Part shown: positions 53,434-63,071 of the stretch, one piece after another | How positions within the stretch are numbered: position 1 is the stretch's first letter | Layout: the number at the start of each line of letters is the position of its first letter | DNA from: Chloroflexota bacterium | GTDB taxonomy: Bacteria; Chloroflexota; UBA11872 | Length of the DNA stretch: 64,000 bases | Assembly: GCA_022824865.1 (NCBI GenBank) | Contig: JAJDZD010000072.1 | Coordinates: 134,848 to 198,847, forward strand | Direction: 5' to 3' | Program-made: the position numbers and the translations under genes | Notes under the pieces: generated by a model | The model's database searches: none | What the model saw: the letters and a program-made list of their open reading frames with translations, nothing else | What the model was told of the DNA's origin: nothing

Positions 53434-54051
53434 TCACGACTTTGGCGCCAAATCGTCCACGACGAGCCGCGCGGCATTTAGTGCCAGGGCGGTCAATACG
53501 TCGTGCCGCACGGTCCAGTCTGGCGGCAGCGCGGCGAACAGGGCATAGGTGCCCGGACTGACCGGCTGAACCACCAACACTTGGCCAAGCGCGACTGTCT
53601 CGACTGGATGCCAGGCGTCGCCATCAAGCCGGTAGATACGGGCAGATGCGGTCCCCGGCTGGTTGAACGTCAATCGAGCCGTCGGCGAGAGCGCGATGTC
53701 CCGGCCGCCGGCGTCGCGCGCCGTGACCGTGATCGCCGGCGAAATGCGCACCAGGTTTGGCCCGGCGCTGGGTAGCGCCACGTAGGTGGGCTGGGCCAGC
53801 AGCGTCAGGTCCGCGCCGGCTCCCAGGCTGCGCCCGTCCTCGTCCAGGGCTGCGCTGGCGAGACGCAGCATCAGACGTGAAGCATCCGGCGGCCCGGCGG
53901 TTTTCCGTGCTGGCGGCGTCTCGGTCTCGCGCAGCCGCACGTCCGGAGCCGTCTGCGCACTCGCCGGCGGAGGCGCCGCTGACCATAGCGCCGCAGCCGC
54001 CAGAAGCACGACGAGCGCGGCGGCCATACCGACCGTAAGCCAGCGGTTCAC
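53434..54051 (-). CDS. Secreted hypothetical beta-sandwich protein
   Basis: A 205-aa product with a signal peptide (GMAAALVVLLAAAALW, cleavage after ASA near residue 32) and a mature part that looks like a single beta-sandwich: SPAITVTARDAGGRDIALSP, ARLTFNQPGTASARIYRLDG and VQPVSPGTYALFA. The last resembles the fibronectin-like strand of secreted carbohydrate-binding proteins. Start GTG at 54051 overlaps the stop of the DUF2723 gene by GTGA, so translation is coupled. It is the final gene of the polysaccharide operon and could be a carrier, chaperone or binding module for the exported polymer. Confidence 0.6.
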   Translation of the reverse strand: MNRWLTVGMAAALVVLLAAAALWSAAPPPASAQTAPDVRLRETETPPARKTAGPPDASRLMLRLASAALDEDGRSLGAGADLTLLAQPTYVALPSAGPNLVRISPAITVTARDAGGRDIALSPTARLTFNQPGTASARIYRLDGDAWHPVETVALGQVLVVQPVSPGTYALFAALPPDWTVRHDVLTALALNAARLVVDDLAPKS

Positions 54052-55589
54052 GGCTCGTAGAGCGTCCGTACGGTGGCCAGTACGTCGGCCGACCTGTCGC
54101 CGCTCACCTCAATGTCCACGGCCCAGAGCGGCCGGCTCGACGGCCAGGTACCGGCAACCAGCAGCTGCTCTGGCGGTGCTGACGTTGGCAGGCCCGAACG
54201 CCGACCAAGCGATTCCCGGTACCAGGGGAATTGCCACAGTCTCATGTCGATGATCGTCGCGTCAGACCGTCTGTCCGGCGCATGACGCTCGTACCACAGC
54301 GGAAACGCCGCACGGTCGTCCTGGGTAAGGATCACGGTGCCGGGGTCGGCCTGCGCGAGCGCCGCAAATGCGAAGGCCGGGGCGTGCGTGGCATCGCGCA
54401 TGGAGATTTCAGGGGCGACTTCTGTACCGCGGATGACCGCCGTGGCGATCAGCAGCGCCGGGAGGGTCGCCGTGAACAGTCGGCGTGCGCTGCTGCTCGA
54501 CGTCGACGCCCATCGTCCGACTTCGCCGATACCGACCGCCGACCACAACGCGGACACCGCCAGGGCGGGCAGGATGAAGACTTCGTCGTCGCGCGAGTTG
54601 TAGAGGGTGCTGGCAACCAGGGCGCTCATCGCGATCCATCCCGTCGCCAGCGCGGCCCATGCGTGCCGTCGGGTCAGCGACGCGCCGCCAACCGCCAGCA
54701 ACGGCAGCAGCATCAACGTGAGTTGCCGTACGGGTTCACCCAGCAGCCAGGCCGCCTTGGCCGCCGTTGAGTCCACGTCGCTTCCGCCCAGGCGCGAGCG
54801 GTAGATCTCGCCGCTGACGACCGACCAAAACCGCTCTAGGTTTGTGGGGTTGCCCCAGTTGATAGCTGGTTCCAGCGAGGCCGCGACTGGCAGGTAGGCA
54901 AAGACCGAGCAGCCCGCGACAAGACCCGCCGCCGCCACAGCCGCCGGCCGGCGGCCCGTGCGGGAGCCCCAACGTCCCTGAAGCAGGATCGCCATCAGCG
55001 CCGGAGCACCGAGAGCGACGGTGATGTGCGCGCCCATGCCAAGGCCAAGCAACATCCCGGACGCGAACGCCCACCACGTCGCCGCACTGTCGCCGAGAGC
55101 GTTAGTTCGCGCGCGAATCGCCGCGTAAACCGCACTCCACAGCAATAGGCTCGCCAGCGCGTAGACCTCGGTGACGATGGCGTTCGACCAGACCAGCGGC
55201 GCCAGGCCGTAGAGGGTCAGCACCGCTGCCGCGGAGGCCGCCTCGGGAAGCGAAGTCGGCAGTCTTGATCGCGGCCGCAGCCGGGCCACCAACAGCCCGA
55301 GCGGAATCAGCGATCCGGCCGCCGCGAGCGCGGTCAGGACGTTCAGCCGCAGCGCCAGGTCGCCGAGTGGGATTGCCCGCACCGCCAATCCAAGCAACAT
55401 CAGGGTCGGATAGCCGGTGGGGTGGGGGACGCCGCCCACGGCCACCGCGGCGGCGAAGTCTCCGCTGTCAATGCCAGCGCCCGCCCAGACCACCCCTGGG
55501 GCGAGCGTCAGGCAATAGGCCGCCAGCACGCCCGCCGCGGCGCTCAGCCCCACGGCGGCGCCGGCGAAGCGGTCGGGTATTCGCCACAT
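54048..55589 (-). CDS. DUF2723 membrane protein (GT-C glycosyltransferase-like)
   Basis: A 513-aa membrane protein. The signature of DUF2723 is at the start: GGVPHPTGYPTLMLLGLAV follows SGDFAAAVAV, with the Asp that in GT-C enzymes coordinates the metal. About ten membrane helices follow and a C-terminal soluble part of about 100 residues ends in VDIEVSGDRSADVLA. Family members are thought to transfer sugars from a lipid-phosphate donor, like protein O-mannosyltransferases. Start ATG at 55589 lies 7 bases after the upstream stop. In this operon it may decorate the surface polymer or secreted proteins. Confidence 0.8.
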   Translation of the reverse strand: MWRIPDRFAGAAVGLSAAAGVLAAYCLTLAPGVVWAGAGIDSGDFAAAVAVGGVPHPTGYPTLMLLGLAVRAIPLGDLALRLNVLTALAAAGSLIPLGLLVARLRPRSRLPTSLPEAASAAAVLTLYGLAPLVWSNAIVTEVYALASLLLWSAVYAAIRARTNALGDSAATWWAFASGMLLGLGMGAHITVALGAPALMAILLQGRWGSRTGRRPAAVAAAGLVAGCSVFAYLPVAASLEPAINWGNPTNLERFWSVVSGEIYRSRLGGSDVDSTAAKAAWLLGEPVRQLTLMLLPLLAVGGASLTRRHAWAALATGWIAMSALVASTLYNSRDDEVFILPALAVSALWSAVGIGEVGRWASTSSSSARRLFTATLPALLIATAVIRGTEVAPEISMRDATHAPAFAFAALAQADPGTVILTQDDRAAFPLWYERHAPDRRSDATIIDMRLWQFPWYRESLGRRSGLPTSAPPEQLLVAGTWPSSRPLWAVDIEVSGDRSADVLATVRTLYEP

Positions 55590-55596
55590 CCCGCGG

Positions 55597-57348
55597 CTAC
55601 GTCATCGCCCGTCGGCGGAAGATTCGACCCAGGCGGGTCAGGTCCGAGCGGGCGTCAGGCGATTCAAGCAGCGAAATGCCGGCAAACGTTGTGAATATCG
55701 GATCTGGGATCCCGTGGTCGGCGAAGACGAACCAGCGTTCAACGCCCAGCTGTTGGCCGCGCGTTTCCAGCCAGTCCAGGGCATGGGCCAGAAACTGCTC
55801 GACCAAGTCGGCGCGGAACCGGCCGGCGGGAGCAACCAGGATTTCGCCGTCCTCAGTCTCGTTGACGCGCCAGTCGTCAAAGCCCCAGATGATGGCGAAC
55901 TCGGTCAACCAGATTGGGCGGTTCCGGTGCGCCTGAATCGCATCCAGGTAGGCCCGCAGGCCCTCCAGCTGCGCCTCCATCACCGACGCGTCCGTCATCG
56001 GCGGATCGATCCAGTCGATCTCGTAAGCGTGGATACCCCAGATGTCGATTGGGGGCTCCGTGCCTCTCAGGTCGCGGTAGGCCGCTCGGAAACCATCGAT
56101 CCACTCGCGACCCGTCAGGTCGTCGCCCGCGCAGCCCCGGCAGCGAAAGTCAAAGTTCAACGTGTTCGGCGCCACGATGCGGGCTGACCGATCACCGGCC
56201 CGGATGGCCGTGACGACGCGGTCGAAGAACGCCGCGTAGGCCTTTGGCGTCAGGTTGTCCTGGAGCCCTGTATTCGGCTCGTTCCCAATCGCCCACGCCG
56301 CCCCCGGATGCCGCGCTGCCTGCGCTCGCAGATCCGCGGCCGACGGCTCGTTGGAAGGGCGAACGACGGCCATCTTCTCGGTCCCGGGCGGTGTGTCCTC
56401 CAGACTGGAGGTGTAATCCAGGTAGCTGCGGGCCCCAGTTCGATCCAGCACGTTACGCACGCTGCCGGAGTCGTGCGTGCGCAGGGCAATAACGCCGTAG
56501 CGCGAGTCACCCGCAGGCGACCTCAACGCTACGTTGGTCGCGGGAAGGAACGCGTCGGTCAAGTCAGTTTCTGGAAGCTCGGAGGGACGACGCGTACCCA
56601 GCGGAAGTTGCGGCGCGTATTGCCGCAATAGCGGGTTGGCGGCGGCGGCGGTGGCCAGATTGGCACTCAGCCGCTCTCCGGTAATCAGCGACTTGAGGTA
56701 GTCGCCAAGCGGCAGACTGTCCGTGGCGCTTGGCGTCGCTGTGTGCTGCATGACACCGCGTTGAAACCGCTGATAAGTGAAATTGGCGTTGGCCGGGTCG
56801 GGCGTTGGGCGGCTAAGTGGGAAGCCCCAGATCTCCAACGCGGCCAATTCACGTAGGTGCGAGGGGATCTCCGGCGGCGCGGCGGCGAGAAACTGTCGCA
56901 AGAAGCCAACGTCCCGACCCTGCCAAGAATCGGGGACGTGCGCTCGAATAAACGCTCGTGCGGCCTCGGCGTAGCCCGGCGAGCGGACCGTCGGGGCGGC
57001 TGCAATCAGGTCATCGTCGACCTGTGGAATCGTATGTCCGCCAAACCGTCGATAGTCCAGGTAGGGCGACTTCAGGATGTCCAGACCGCGCGGCGAGCCG
57101 CCGGGTCCGATCTGAACGCCCTGTCGCTGGAAAAGCTGAACCTCAAACCCATAGAGCGTGAATACGTTGCTGATCGGAAACCCAAAGGTCTCCGCGCCGC
57201 CGCGCGATTCGAAGTAGGTGCGCAGTTTGGGGTTCCAGACGCCAAAGCCGGTTTCCGCAAAGAAGAGAGCGTCATCCTGAGCTGCCGCGGTCGGGCTCAT
57301 GGCAGAGAGCGCCACCAGGACGGCAGCCGCCGCGCCCGCCACCCACAT
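55597..57348 (-). CDS. Secreted protein with LGFP-like module and glycoside-hydrolase-like barrel
   Basis: A 583-aa protein with a signal peptide (GAAAAVLVALSAM, cleavage after AAA near 23). Residues of about 40-90 hold an LGFP-like module, YFESRGGAETFGFPIS then EVQLFQRQG. The C-terminal part is a TIM-barrel glycosidase-like domain with AWAIGNEPN (acid/base Glu), IDIWGIHAYE, and PIWLTEFAIIWG (nucleophile Glu), similar to Asl1-like or GH39-like proteins. It may trim or bind the polysaccharide made by this operon at the cell surface. The gene lies between an LGFP-like protein gene and a DUF2723 gene. Substrate unknown. Confidence 0.72.
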   Translation of the reverse strand: MWVAGAAAAVLVALSAMSPTAAAQDDALFFAETGFGVWNPKLRTYFESRGGAETFGFPISNVFTLYGFEVQLFQRQGVQIGPGGSPRGLDILKSPYLDYRRFGGHTIPQVDDDLIAAAPTVRSPGYAEAARAFIRAHVPDSWQGRDVGFLRQFLAAAPPEIPSHLRELAALEIWGFPLSRPTPDPANANFTYQRFQRGVMQHTATPSATDSLPLGDYLKSLITGERLSANLATAAAANPLLRQYAPQLPLGTRRPSELPETDLTDAFLPATNVALRSPAGDSRYGVIALRTHDSGSVRNVLDRTGARSYLDYTSSLEDTPPGTEKMAVVRPSNEPSAADLRAQAARHPGAAWAIGNEPNTGLQDNLTPKAYAAFFDRVVTAIRAGDRSARIVAPNTLNFDFRCRGCAGDDLTGREWIDGFRAAYRDLRGTEPPIDIWGIHAYEIDWIDPPMTDASVMEAQLEGLRAYLDAIQAHRNRPIWLTEFAIIWGFDDWRVNETEDGEILVAPAGRFRADLVEQFLAHALDWLETRGQQLGVERWFVFADHGIPDPIFTTFAGISLLESPDARSDLTRLGRIFRRRAMT

Positions 57349-57404
57349 CAGCCATCGCCGCCCGCGACCACTCGCGCCGGCACCCTGAACCGGAAGGCGA
57401 TCAG

Positions 57405-58589
57405 TTATGGGTCCTGAGTCCCAGCCGGGCGACTGCGCGTCAGTACGCTGATGAACTCGCGACCCACCGGGCGAATGGATACTTGGCCGGAGGCGTCGTG
57501 CATGCGCAATTTCAGGTGCTGGAAATACTGATCGGTGTACCCCGGCGCGCCGGGGATCGCCTCCGTAATGGGATAGCCCAGCACCTCCACTCCTCCCAGG
57601 GCCTGAAATGCGGCTAGGAATGCGCCGCTGACGTTGTGTCCGGTCTGCGGGTGATAGCGGCCCCCGCCGACATTCGGCTCCGGGGGATCGGCGTCGACGA
57701 ATTGCCCGTCCTCGCCCCGTACCCAGTGCGTGGCGAGCAGTGGTTGGATTTCGTATCCCGTACCCACCAGTTCGGGGTAGAAGCCGAGGGCGCCGTTCGC
57801 GCAGACCTGGACGTACGGGCCCATGCCTGCTGAAACCTCAACCAAGGTTCCGGCTGGTCCCACCGCCGCAAAAAAACCGTGTGTCAAGCAAGGTCCCCAC
57901 GTCGCCTCGCCTCCGGTGGCTGCATAGAAAGCGGCGAATTCCGGGATCACGGGCTGCGGGCGAGCGCCCACGATGAACGTTCCGGTCTCGGTGAACGCAA
58001 AGTCAACGCATACCTTCCGGCCAATCAGGCGCGCTTCTATGCTCCGGCCGGGACTGACGATCAGATCGTCCAGACCAACGCCCGGCGGCTTCATCGATGC
58101 AGGAAAGCAGAGTTCCGCCAGCTGCACTCGGGTCAGCGATCCCGGCAGCGTGCCGCCGCCAGTGGGGCCGATGCGGATCTGCATGCCCGCGATCGGCTGC
58201 CCGCCCGATGTCGCGGTGATGAATTGCTCGGCTGCCCGCGCGATTGCTTGCGGCAGCTGGCGGCGGCTCGGGCGCGACTCCAACGTCGAAACATCCAGTA
58301 TGCGTACGGTCGCCGCTGAGATTTCTGACGCCTCCGCACCGCCCGGAAGCGAGGTGACTGAAGCTGTGACACTTTCCATTGCGTCGGACGGCGGCGGGGG
58401 AATCGCCGCAGACGGCGTCAACGCAGGACCCGTCTGGCCACGCGCGGGCTCCGGACGCGATGTGAAGGCCAGGGCTGCTACGGCCAGCGCTGCTACGACG
58501 ATGACCCACCCGACGTGCGCGTAGTCGACGCGCGGCAGCCGCGCCGTGGCCGCACGAGTCGGGTCGGCCCCGCCGAGGTCACGCCGCAT
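57405..58589 (-). CDS. Membrane-anchored or secreted LGFP-like-module protein
   Basis: A 394-aa product with an N-terminal hydrophobic segment at about 27-44 (VGWVIVVAALAVAALAF) that could be an uncleaved anchor. It is followed by a proline-rich linker, a central beta-rich region with PSRRQLPQAIARAAEQFI, and a C-terminal LGFP-like module: FLAAFQALGGVEVLGYPITEA followed by DQYFQHLKLRMHDASGQV (split for length). The module recurs in the neighbouring gene 55597-57348. Start ATG at 58589 lies inside the end of the upstream lipoprotein gene (11-base overlap). Likely a cell-envelope protein bound to the polymer or wall; function unknown. Confidence 0.62.
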   Translation of the reverse strand: MRRDLGGADPTRAATARLPRVDYAHVGWVIVVAALAVAALAFTSRPEPARGQTGPALTPSAAIPPPPSDAMESVTASVTSLPGGAEASEISAATVRILDVSTLESRPSRRQLPQAIARAAEQFITATSGGQPIAGMQIRIGPTGGGTLPGSLTRVQLAELCFPASMKPPGVGLDDLIVSPGRSIEARLIGRKVCVDFAFTETGTFIVGARPQPVIPEFAAFYAATGGEATWGPCLTHGFFAAVGPAGTLVEVSAGMGPYVQVCANGALGFYPELVGTGYEIQPLLATHWVRGEDGQFVDADPPEPNVGGGRYHPQTGHNVSGAFLAAFQALGGVEVLGYPITEAIPGAPGYTDQYFQHLKLRMHDASGQVSIRPVGREFISVLTRSRPAGTQDP

Positions 58590-59355
58590 CGGGCGACTCC
58601 CCCCTGAGCTCGGTGTGGACCAGTCGCTCTAGTAGAGTCTCTCCCCAGCCGTCACCGTCCGGGCCGCGCCAGACGAGAATCACTGTTAGCACGGTCCGGG
58701 CGCGTTTGACCGTCCACGTCTCCAGGACCGTAGCCGTACGCGAACCGTCAAGTGCCCTCAGCCAGCCGGTTGCCAGCGTGCGAGTTGCCATCAGATCGGG
58801 CGCGAGTTGGTGGCTGGTCGGCGGAGACCCCACTAACGTCATGATCAGACCCAGCGTGCTCAACGTGTTGCCGAAATCCGGCGTCGAGAAGCCACCGGCA
58901 GCGCCGGCCGCGGTCGTAAATCGCGTCGCAGCGTCATTGGTCGGATGCTCAGTGATCCGAGCAAACACACTCAGTGGGCCGTCGCGATCAATCCGTTCGT
59001 CCGGTAGCTTGGCGCGCTCGCTGAAGCCGAACCCAATCACAGCGGCGCGTCGAACTCTGGGGCCGGCGTCTGATGTTGCTGTCAACAGCTCGAAGTAGTT
59101 CGGCCCCAGGTCGGCGGGAGTCGGCAGTCGGAGGGCCTCCTCAGATGACACGTCCGATGGGTGTTCGGTGCGGAGTGTCGATGGCGTCATGGCACGCGCG
59201 GCTGAGCGCGCCGGCGACGGCGACGCGACGAAAGAACTGACCGCCAATGTCGGTTCGTCCTGTGCTTCCGGCGCCGCTGGTATACAAGCGACGAGCAGCG
59301 CCGCAGCACACAACACGGCTAGCCAACGACGCCCCCCGACCTGCCGACCGCTCAC
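58579..59355 (-). CDS. Hypothetical lipoprotein
   Basis: A 258-aa product with a basic start (GRQVGGRRW), a hydrophobic run LAVLCAAALL and a lipobox LVAC at about residues 21-24. The mature region has no family that I recognise: PTPADLGPNYFELLTATSD, GFGFSERAKLPDERIDRDG, and a C-terminal beta-alpha segment with TRTLATGWLRALDGSRTATV and RTVLTVILVWRG. Start GTG at 59355 overlaps the stop of the DUF4012 gene by GTGA. Position suggests an envelope component of the exopolysaccharide system. Confidence 0.62.
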   Translation of the reverse strand: MSGRQVGGRRWLAVLCAAALLVACIPAAPEAQDEPTLAVSSFVASPSPARSAARAMTPSTLRTEHPSDVSSEEALRLPTPADLGPNYFELLTATSDAGPRVRRAAVIGFGFSERAKLPDERIDRDGPLSVFARITEHPTNDAATRFTTAAGAAGGFSTPDFGNTLSTLGLIMTLVGSPPTSHQLAPDLMATRTLATGWLRALDGSRTATVLETWTVKRARTVLTVILVWRGPDGDGWGETLLERLVHTELRGESPDAA

Positions 59356-61178
59356 GATCGGGTTTGCTCGATTACTAGGTCAGCTGTCAAGCGACCGCGG
59401 AAGGCCATCCCGTGCGGTGTTTCCACCTGGATGCGGTGCCCGTCGGTTCCGGGCTGCTTCGGTACGGACAGCGCGTAGCCGCTGGAACTCCAGCGGGCCG
59501 GAAGTCGCGGTGGCAACCAGTAATGAAACTCGACAAGTTGCCTTGCTCCACCCTGCAATTCCAGGAAGCCCGCAAACTCCGTCAGCCCGTCAAGGCGTCG
59601 GACTGGCTGCATATCGGCCAGGCCGGAGATCGAAATCAAGCGCGATCCCTCGGGTACATAGATCCTTAGATAGTCCGCCAGGTGTCCATTGGCGTCGTCC
59701 GGCGGGTTCTTGTTGAGGTAGTCAATCGTCAGGGTTGCGCGACCTGTGTTCGGGTCCGGGCGGTAGCTGATGGTCTGGTCAATCGATCGAAACGGCGCAC
59801 CGTGGTTGACCTGCGCGTCTACCACGTAGAGCAGGTCGTCAGGCGTCGCCGGCAGGCGTCCGCCGGCGCCAACGCGTTCTGCCAGCCGTTGCAGGTCGTC
59901 GTTCTCGAAGGCGACCAACAGGTGCTTCTCGGCCACCATCGCCTGGAAGGCGCCAATGACCGACCGCGGATCGGTTCGCAGACGTTCGGTGGTGGTCGTC
60001 AGCAGGGCCGAGGTCAGCGCGGCATAGAACGGCCGGGCGCTGAACCAGGCGCGGCGGTCGCCGGTGGAGTGGGCGAAGTGCTCCAAAACCGTGTAGGCGT
60101 TGGCTGTGGTTACGCGCACCTCGTGGCCCGGAACCTCAACCGGACCGATGGCGGCAAGGAGGATGCCCAATGCCTGCTGGTCGAAGGCGAGCACCCCGTC
60201 CACCGGCTCCACATCGTTCAGCGCCAGGAACCGCTGAATCTCGTCGGCGGATGTCCGAAAGTCGGGATGCCAGTTGGCGTCCCGCAGGTTCCAGTCGCGC
60301 ATGTCCTGGAATCGCCGGAACGGGGGCGGCGCGGGTACCCGTGGTCGGGTCGGATCCTCGACCAGATAGCTGCGCAAGTAGGTCAGGTCGCGCGGTTCGC
60401 CTTCCGCGAGCGTTACGAACGCGACATTTCCGATAAAGCCACCGGTTGGCCGCAGCTCGTCGCTCTTTTGCGCCAGCAGCAGGTAGCGCTTGGGCGTCGG
60501 CGAGCCGAGCGCGTGCGGAGCCAGCAACGCGGCCTGGAGCGCGGTGTGCAGGGTCTCGATCGTGTCCCGAAGCGCTTCCGTCTGCGGATCGCTCAATTGA
60601 CCACCCCCAGTTGCGGCGACAGCGTCCAGCCGTCGGCCAGCGCGCTCGACGATTGCGAGTTGATCGCGAATCGTTTCGTTCTGGATCTTGAGGGCGTCGA
60701 TCAGTGCCCGAAGCGGCTCGTCCGGCGAACCGCTCGTGCCGGTGAGCCGATTCAAGAGACCTGCTGCCACGTTCAACGATTCGGCGGCTGCCGAACTGAG
60801 GTCTACGTGAATCGCCAGCAGCGCTTGAGCCTCCTCAATCCGGCGCCCGAGCGGCGGGATGATGGACGCGACCGCCAGGACAGGCCCGTAGCGGTCCAGT
60901 CGACGCTCAATCGCGGTCAGTCGTGCGGCGGCGGATTCCAGGGTGTCGCTGCCGGCGCGCAGCTCGGCGGCATCGGCGACGGTGGTGTCTACGTGCCAGC
61001 GGACTTCGCCGGTCGAGTCGACTGCGGCCTTGGCCTCCAGCGCGAGCCGGGCCAGATCGAACGCGGCGAAACCAACGAGCACAAGGGCCGCGGCCATTGC
61101 TACCCGAGCCAGCCTCCGGTGTGGCCGCACAGGGATGGCCGGCGTAGGGGTGCCGCGCGCCGGACTAGGCGGCGCCAC
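59352..61178 (-). CDS. DUF4012 protein of a surface-polysaccharide operon
   Basis: A 608-aa protein with one membrane helix near the start (VAMAAALVLVGFAAF) and a helical, coiled-coil-prone region to about residue 200. The DUF4012 domain follows: RYLLLAQKSDELRPTGGFIG, WNLRDANWHPDFRTSADEI and VDGVLAFDQQALGILLAAIG. DUF4012 proteins are found with undecaprenyl-phosphate sugar transferases and O-antigen-type genes in Actinobacteria and Chloroflexota, and share remote features with LytR-CpsA-Psr proteins, so attachment of polymer to the envelope is a plausible role (inference). The start is GTG at 61178, overlapping the sugar-transferase gene by 14 bases. Confidence 0.85.
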   Translation of the reverse strand: MAPPSPARGTPTPAIPVRPHRRLARVAMAAALVLVGFAAFDLARLALEAKAAVDSTGEVRWHVDTTVADAAELRAGSDTLESAAARLTAIERRLDRYGPVLAVASIIPPLGRRIEEAQALLAIHVDLSSAAAESLNVAAGLLNRLTGTSGSPDEPLRALIDALKIQNETIRDQLAIVERAGRRLDAVAATGGGQLSDPQTEALRDTIETLHTALQAALLAPHALGSPTPKRYLLLAQKSDELRPTGGFIGNVAFVTLAEGEPRDLTYLRSYLVEDPTRPRVPAPPPFRRFQDMRDWNLRDANWHPDFRTSADEIQRFLALNDVEPVDGVLAFDQQALGILLAAIGPVEVPGHEVRVTTANAYTVLEHFAHSTGDRRAWFSARPFYAALTSALLTTTTERLRTDPRSVIGAFQAMVAEKHLLVAFENDDLQRLAERVGAGGRLPATPDDLLYVVDAQVNHGAPFRSIDQTISYRPDPNTGRATLTIDYLNKNPPDDANGHLADYLRIYVPEGSRLISISGLADMQPVRRLDGLTEFAGFLELQGGARQLVEFHYWLPPRLPARWSSSGYALSVPKQPGTDGHRIQVETPHGMAFRGRLTADLVIEQTRS

Positions 61179-61845
61179 GGCGGGAGAGAACTGCTGGAAT
61201 TGTGCGTGCCAGGATGACCAGGTCGAGCGCGAGCGATCGACGCCGGATGTACAGCAAATCCGTTGCCACCAGCCGGCGAAACGAGGCTCGCCCCCGTGAA
61301 GTCACCTGGTGGAGGCCGGTGATTCCGGGACGAACCGCGAGGCGTCGCTTGGCTCGGACGTCGTAGAGTTTGAATTCGTACGTGAGGGGTGGACGAGGTC
61401 CCACGAGGCTCATTTCGCCGCGTATCACATTCACCAACTGCGGAACCTCGTCTAGGCTCCAAACTCGAAGCAGTCGCCCGACTGGGGTTACGCGCCGGTC
61501 ATCCAGCAGCTTGCAGCAGGAATGGACTCCCTGGACGTAGCTGGCTGTGAACGCTTCGTGACATGCTGTCGACGCGCCGGTCCACATGGTCCGGAACTTG
61601 TAGTAGCGGAACGGCCGGCAGCCCCGCCCATGGGCTACGGCGCTGTAGAACACAGGACCTGGAGAATCCAGCTTGACTAGGCCGGCGATCAGCAGCCAGA
61701 GCGGCAGCCCGACGACTAGAAGTAGCAGCGCAAGTGCAATGTCCAGTGCGCGCTTGGTGTAGTCGTAGATCACCTGCGGGCGGCCTGCGGATGCGATGGC
61801 TCTCCACCACGAATTGCATAGGGTGGGGTTAGGCCGCCCGAGCAT
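61165..61845 (-). CDS. Undecaprenyl-phosphate sugar phosphotransferase (monotopic PGT)
   Basis: A 226-aa bacterial sugar transferase. It begins with a membrane re-entrant helix at about 34-56 ([20 protein letters not shown]), then [18 protein letters not shown], the YYKFRTM motif and the catalytic [24 protein letters not shown], in which the Asp-Glu pair is essential in the family. It transfers a sugar phosphate to undecaprenyl phosphate and so begins repeat-unit synthesis. It lacks the N-terminal four-helix domain of WbaP-type enzymes and is the short PglC-like form. Upstream lies the GT2 gene after a 77-base gap that may hold a minor promoter. Confidence 0.9.
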   Translation of the reverse strand: MLGRPNPTLCNSWWRAIASAGRPQVIYDYTKRALDIALALLLLVVGLPLWLLIAGLVKLDSPGPVFYSAVAHGRGCRPFRYYKFRTMWTGASTACHEAFTASYVQGVHSCCKLLDDRRVTPVGRLLRVWSLDEVPQLVNVIRGEMSLVGPRPPLTYEFKLYDVRAKRRLAVRPGITGLHQVTSRGRASFRRLVATDLLYIRRRSLALDLVILARTIPAVLSRRGAA

Positions 61846-61922
61846 CCTGGGTTGGATGCTGCCCTGAACCGGTCGGTTCCGCCGTCAGTCTGTCACATTT
61901 GGGGCCAGCCGGGCACGGCGGT

Positions 61923-63071
61923 CTAGCTCAGGTGGGTCTTCGCCGGTGTCTGGCGCTGGGGTGTCCAGGCGTCGATCGGGCGGCGTGCAACGAACCGTGC
62001 GAGACCAGCCAGGGCTGCCAGATTTGCCGCGAGCGCATAGCGCGCTAGGCGCCGTGCAGACCGCACGAATTCGCCGCTAGGAATCAATAGCAGCGCAAAT
62101 GCCGGTACGAGGCCTGCTGCCACAGTCCATGCCGTAATCCGTACCCGCGGCAATGGATCGGTGAGGACGATGACCCCAACGGCCATCAGTAACGGTGCCG
62201 CAATTCGCAGCAGCTTGTGGCCGGTGAGCTTCCACCACAGGTCGTTACGCCTGGGCCGAAGCAGATGAGGCACGCTCTCCAGCGCAAAAAGTGCGCCGGA
62301 AACTGTGCGGGTTCGGGCCTTAAATGCGTGAGATGCGCCCGGCGATGCCGCTTCCGTCGTCCGGGCATTTGGAGCAAAGACGATGCGGCCACCCGTCTGT
62401 GCCGCACGCAGCGAGATGAGCAGATCGTCCGCGGCACCGGCCCGGGTTGAGGCGTCCACGGCGGCTGCGCGGACCGCGTAGAGGGCTCCATCGGCGCCGG
62501 CGACTGAGCCGCTGGAGCTCTCGCGGGTGCGAATCCAACGTTCGTAGTGCCAGTAGAAGGCTTCAGGACCATTGCGCACCTGCTTTGCGCCTGAGACCAC
62601 CACAACGTCGGAATCGGCGAACGGGACGACGAGATGGTTCAACGCGTCCTGTTCGAGAATCGCGTTGGCGTCGGTGAACGCAATGATCTCTCCGCGAACA
62701 TGCGGAAGAGCCGCGCGAATGGCAGCAAGCTTGCCTTGCTGGCGGGGAAGCTCGATGACGAGAAGCCGGGCATCGCCGGCCGCGCGGGCCACGGCAGCCG
62801 TGTCGTCGGTACAGCCATCGCAGGCAACGATGCAGTCGAGGCGGTCGGCCGGGTAGTCCAAGTTGAGGATGCTGCGGATTTTCGCGCCGATCAGTGCAGC
62901 CTCGTTGTGGGCGGCAATCACAAAAGTGACGGGCGGTCGATGCATTGAGTCTGTGACGAATGGTCGCGGCCGTAGGATCGCCGCGGCCCAAACGAGCGTC
63001 GGATAGCCGACGTAGGTGGCTAGGGGAAAGCCAATCAGCGCTCCCAAGCCAAGCAGGCGGCGGGGCGTCAC
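61923..63071 (-). CDS. Glycosyltransferase family 2, membrane-anchored
   Basis: A 382-aa enzyme from GTG at 63071, which overlaps the stop of the ligase gene as GTGA. An N-terminal helix (RLLGLGALIGFPLATYVGY) is followed by the GT2 domain: VTFVIAAHNEAALIG, CIVACDGCTDDTAAVARAAG, FTDANAILEQDAL with the DxN/DxD metal site, and GADGALYAVRAAA. The C-terminal part has several membrane helices, as in processive or polyprenyl-linked transferases. It adds a sugar to the lipid-linked repeat unit, or polymerises it. An ATG at 63134 would extend into the ligase coding region and is less likely. Confidence 0.88.
   Translation of the reverse strand: MTPRRLLGLGALIGFPLATYVGYPTLVWAAAILRPRPFVTDSMHRPPVTFVIAAHNEAALIGAKIRSILNLDYPADRLDCIVACDGCTDDTAAVARAAGDARLLVIELPRQQGKLAAIRAALPHVRGEIIAFTDANAILEQDALNHLVVPFADSDVVVVSGAKQVRNGPEAFYWHYERWIRTRESSSGSVAGADGALYAVRAAAVDASTRAGAADDLLISLRAAQTGGRIVFAPNARTTEAASPGASHAFKARTRTVSGALFALESVPHLLRPRRNDLWWKLTGHKLLRIAAPLLMAVGVIVLTDPLPRVRITAWTVAAGLVPAFALLLIPSGEFVRSARRLARYALAANLAALAGLARFVARRPIDAWTPQRQTPAKTHLS

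Noticed and set aside
59682-61217. 511-codon + strand frame opposite the DUF4012 gene
   Set aside because: The minus-strand gene has domain matches and overlaps its neighbours properly; the + frame has no matches.
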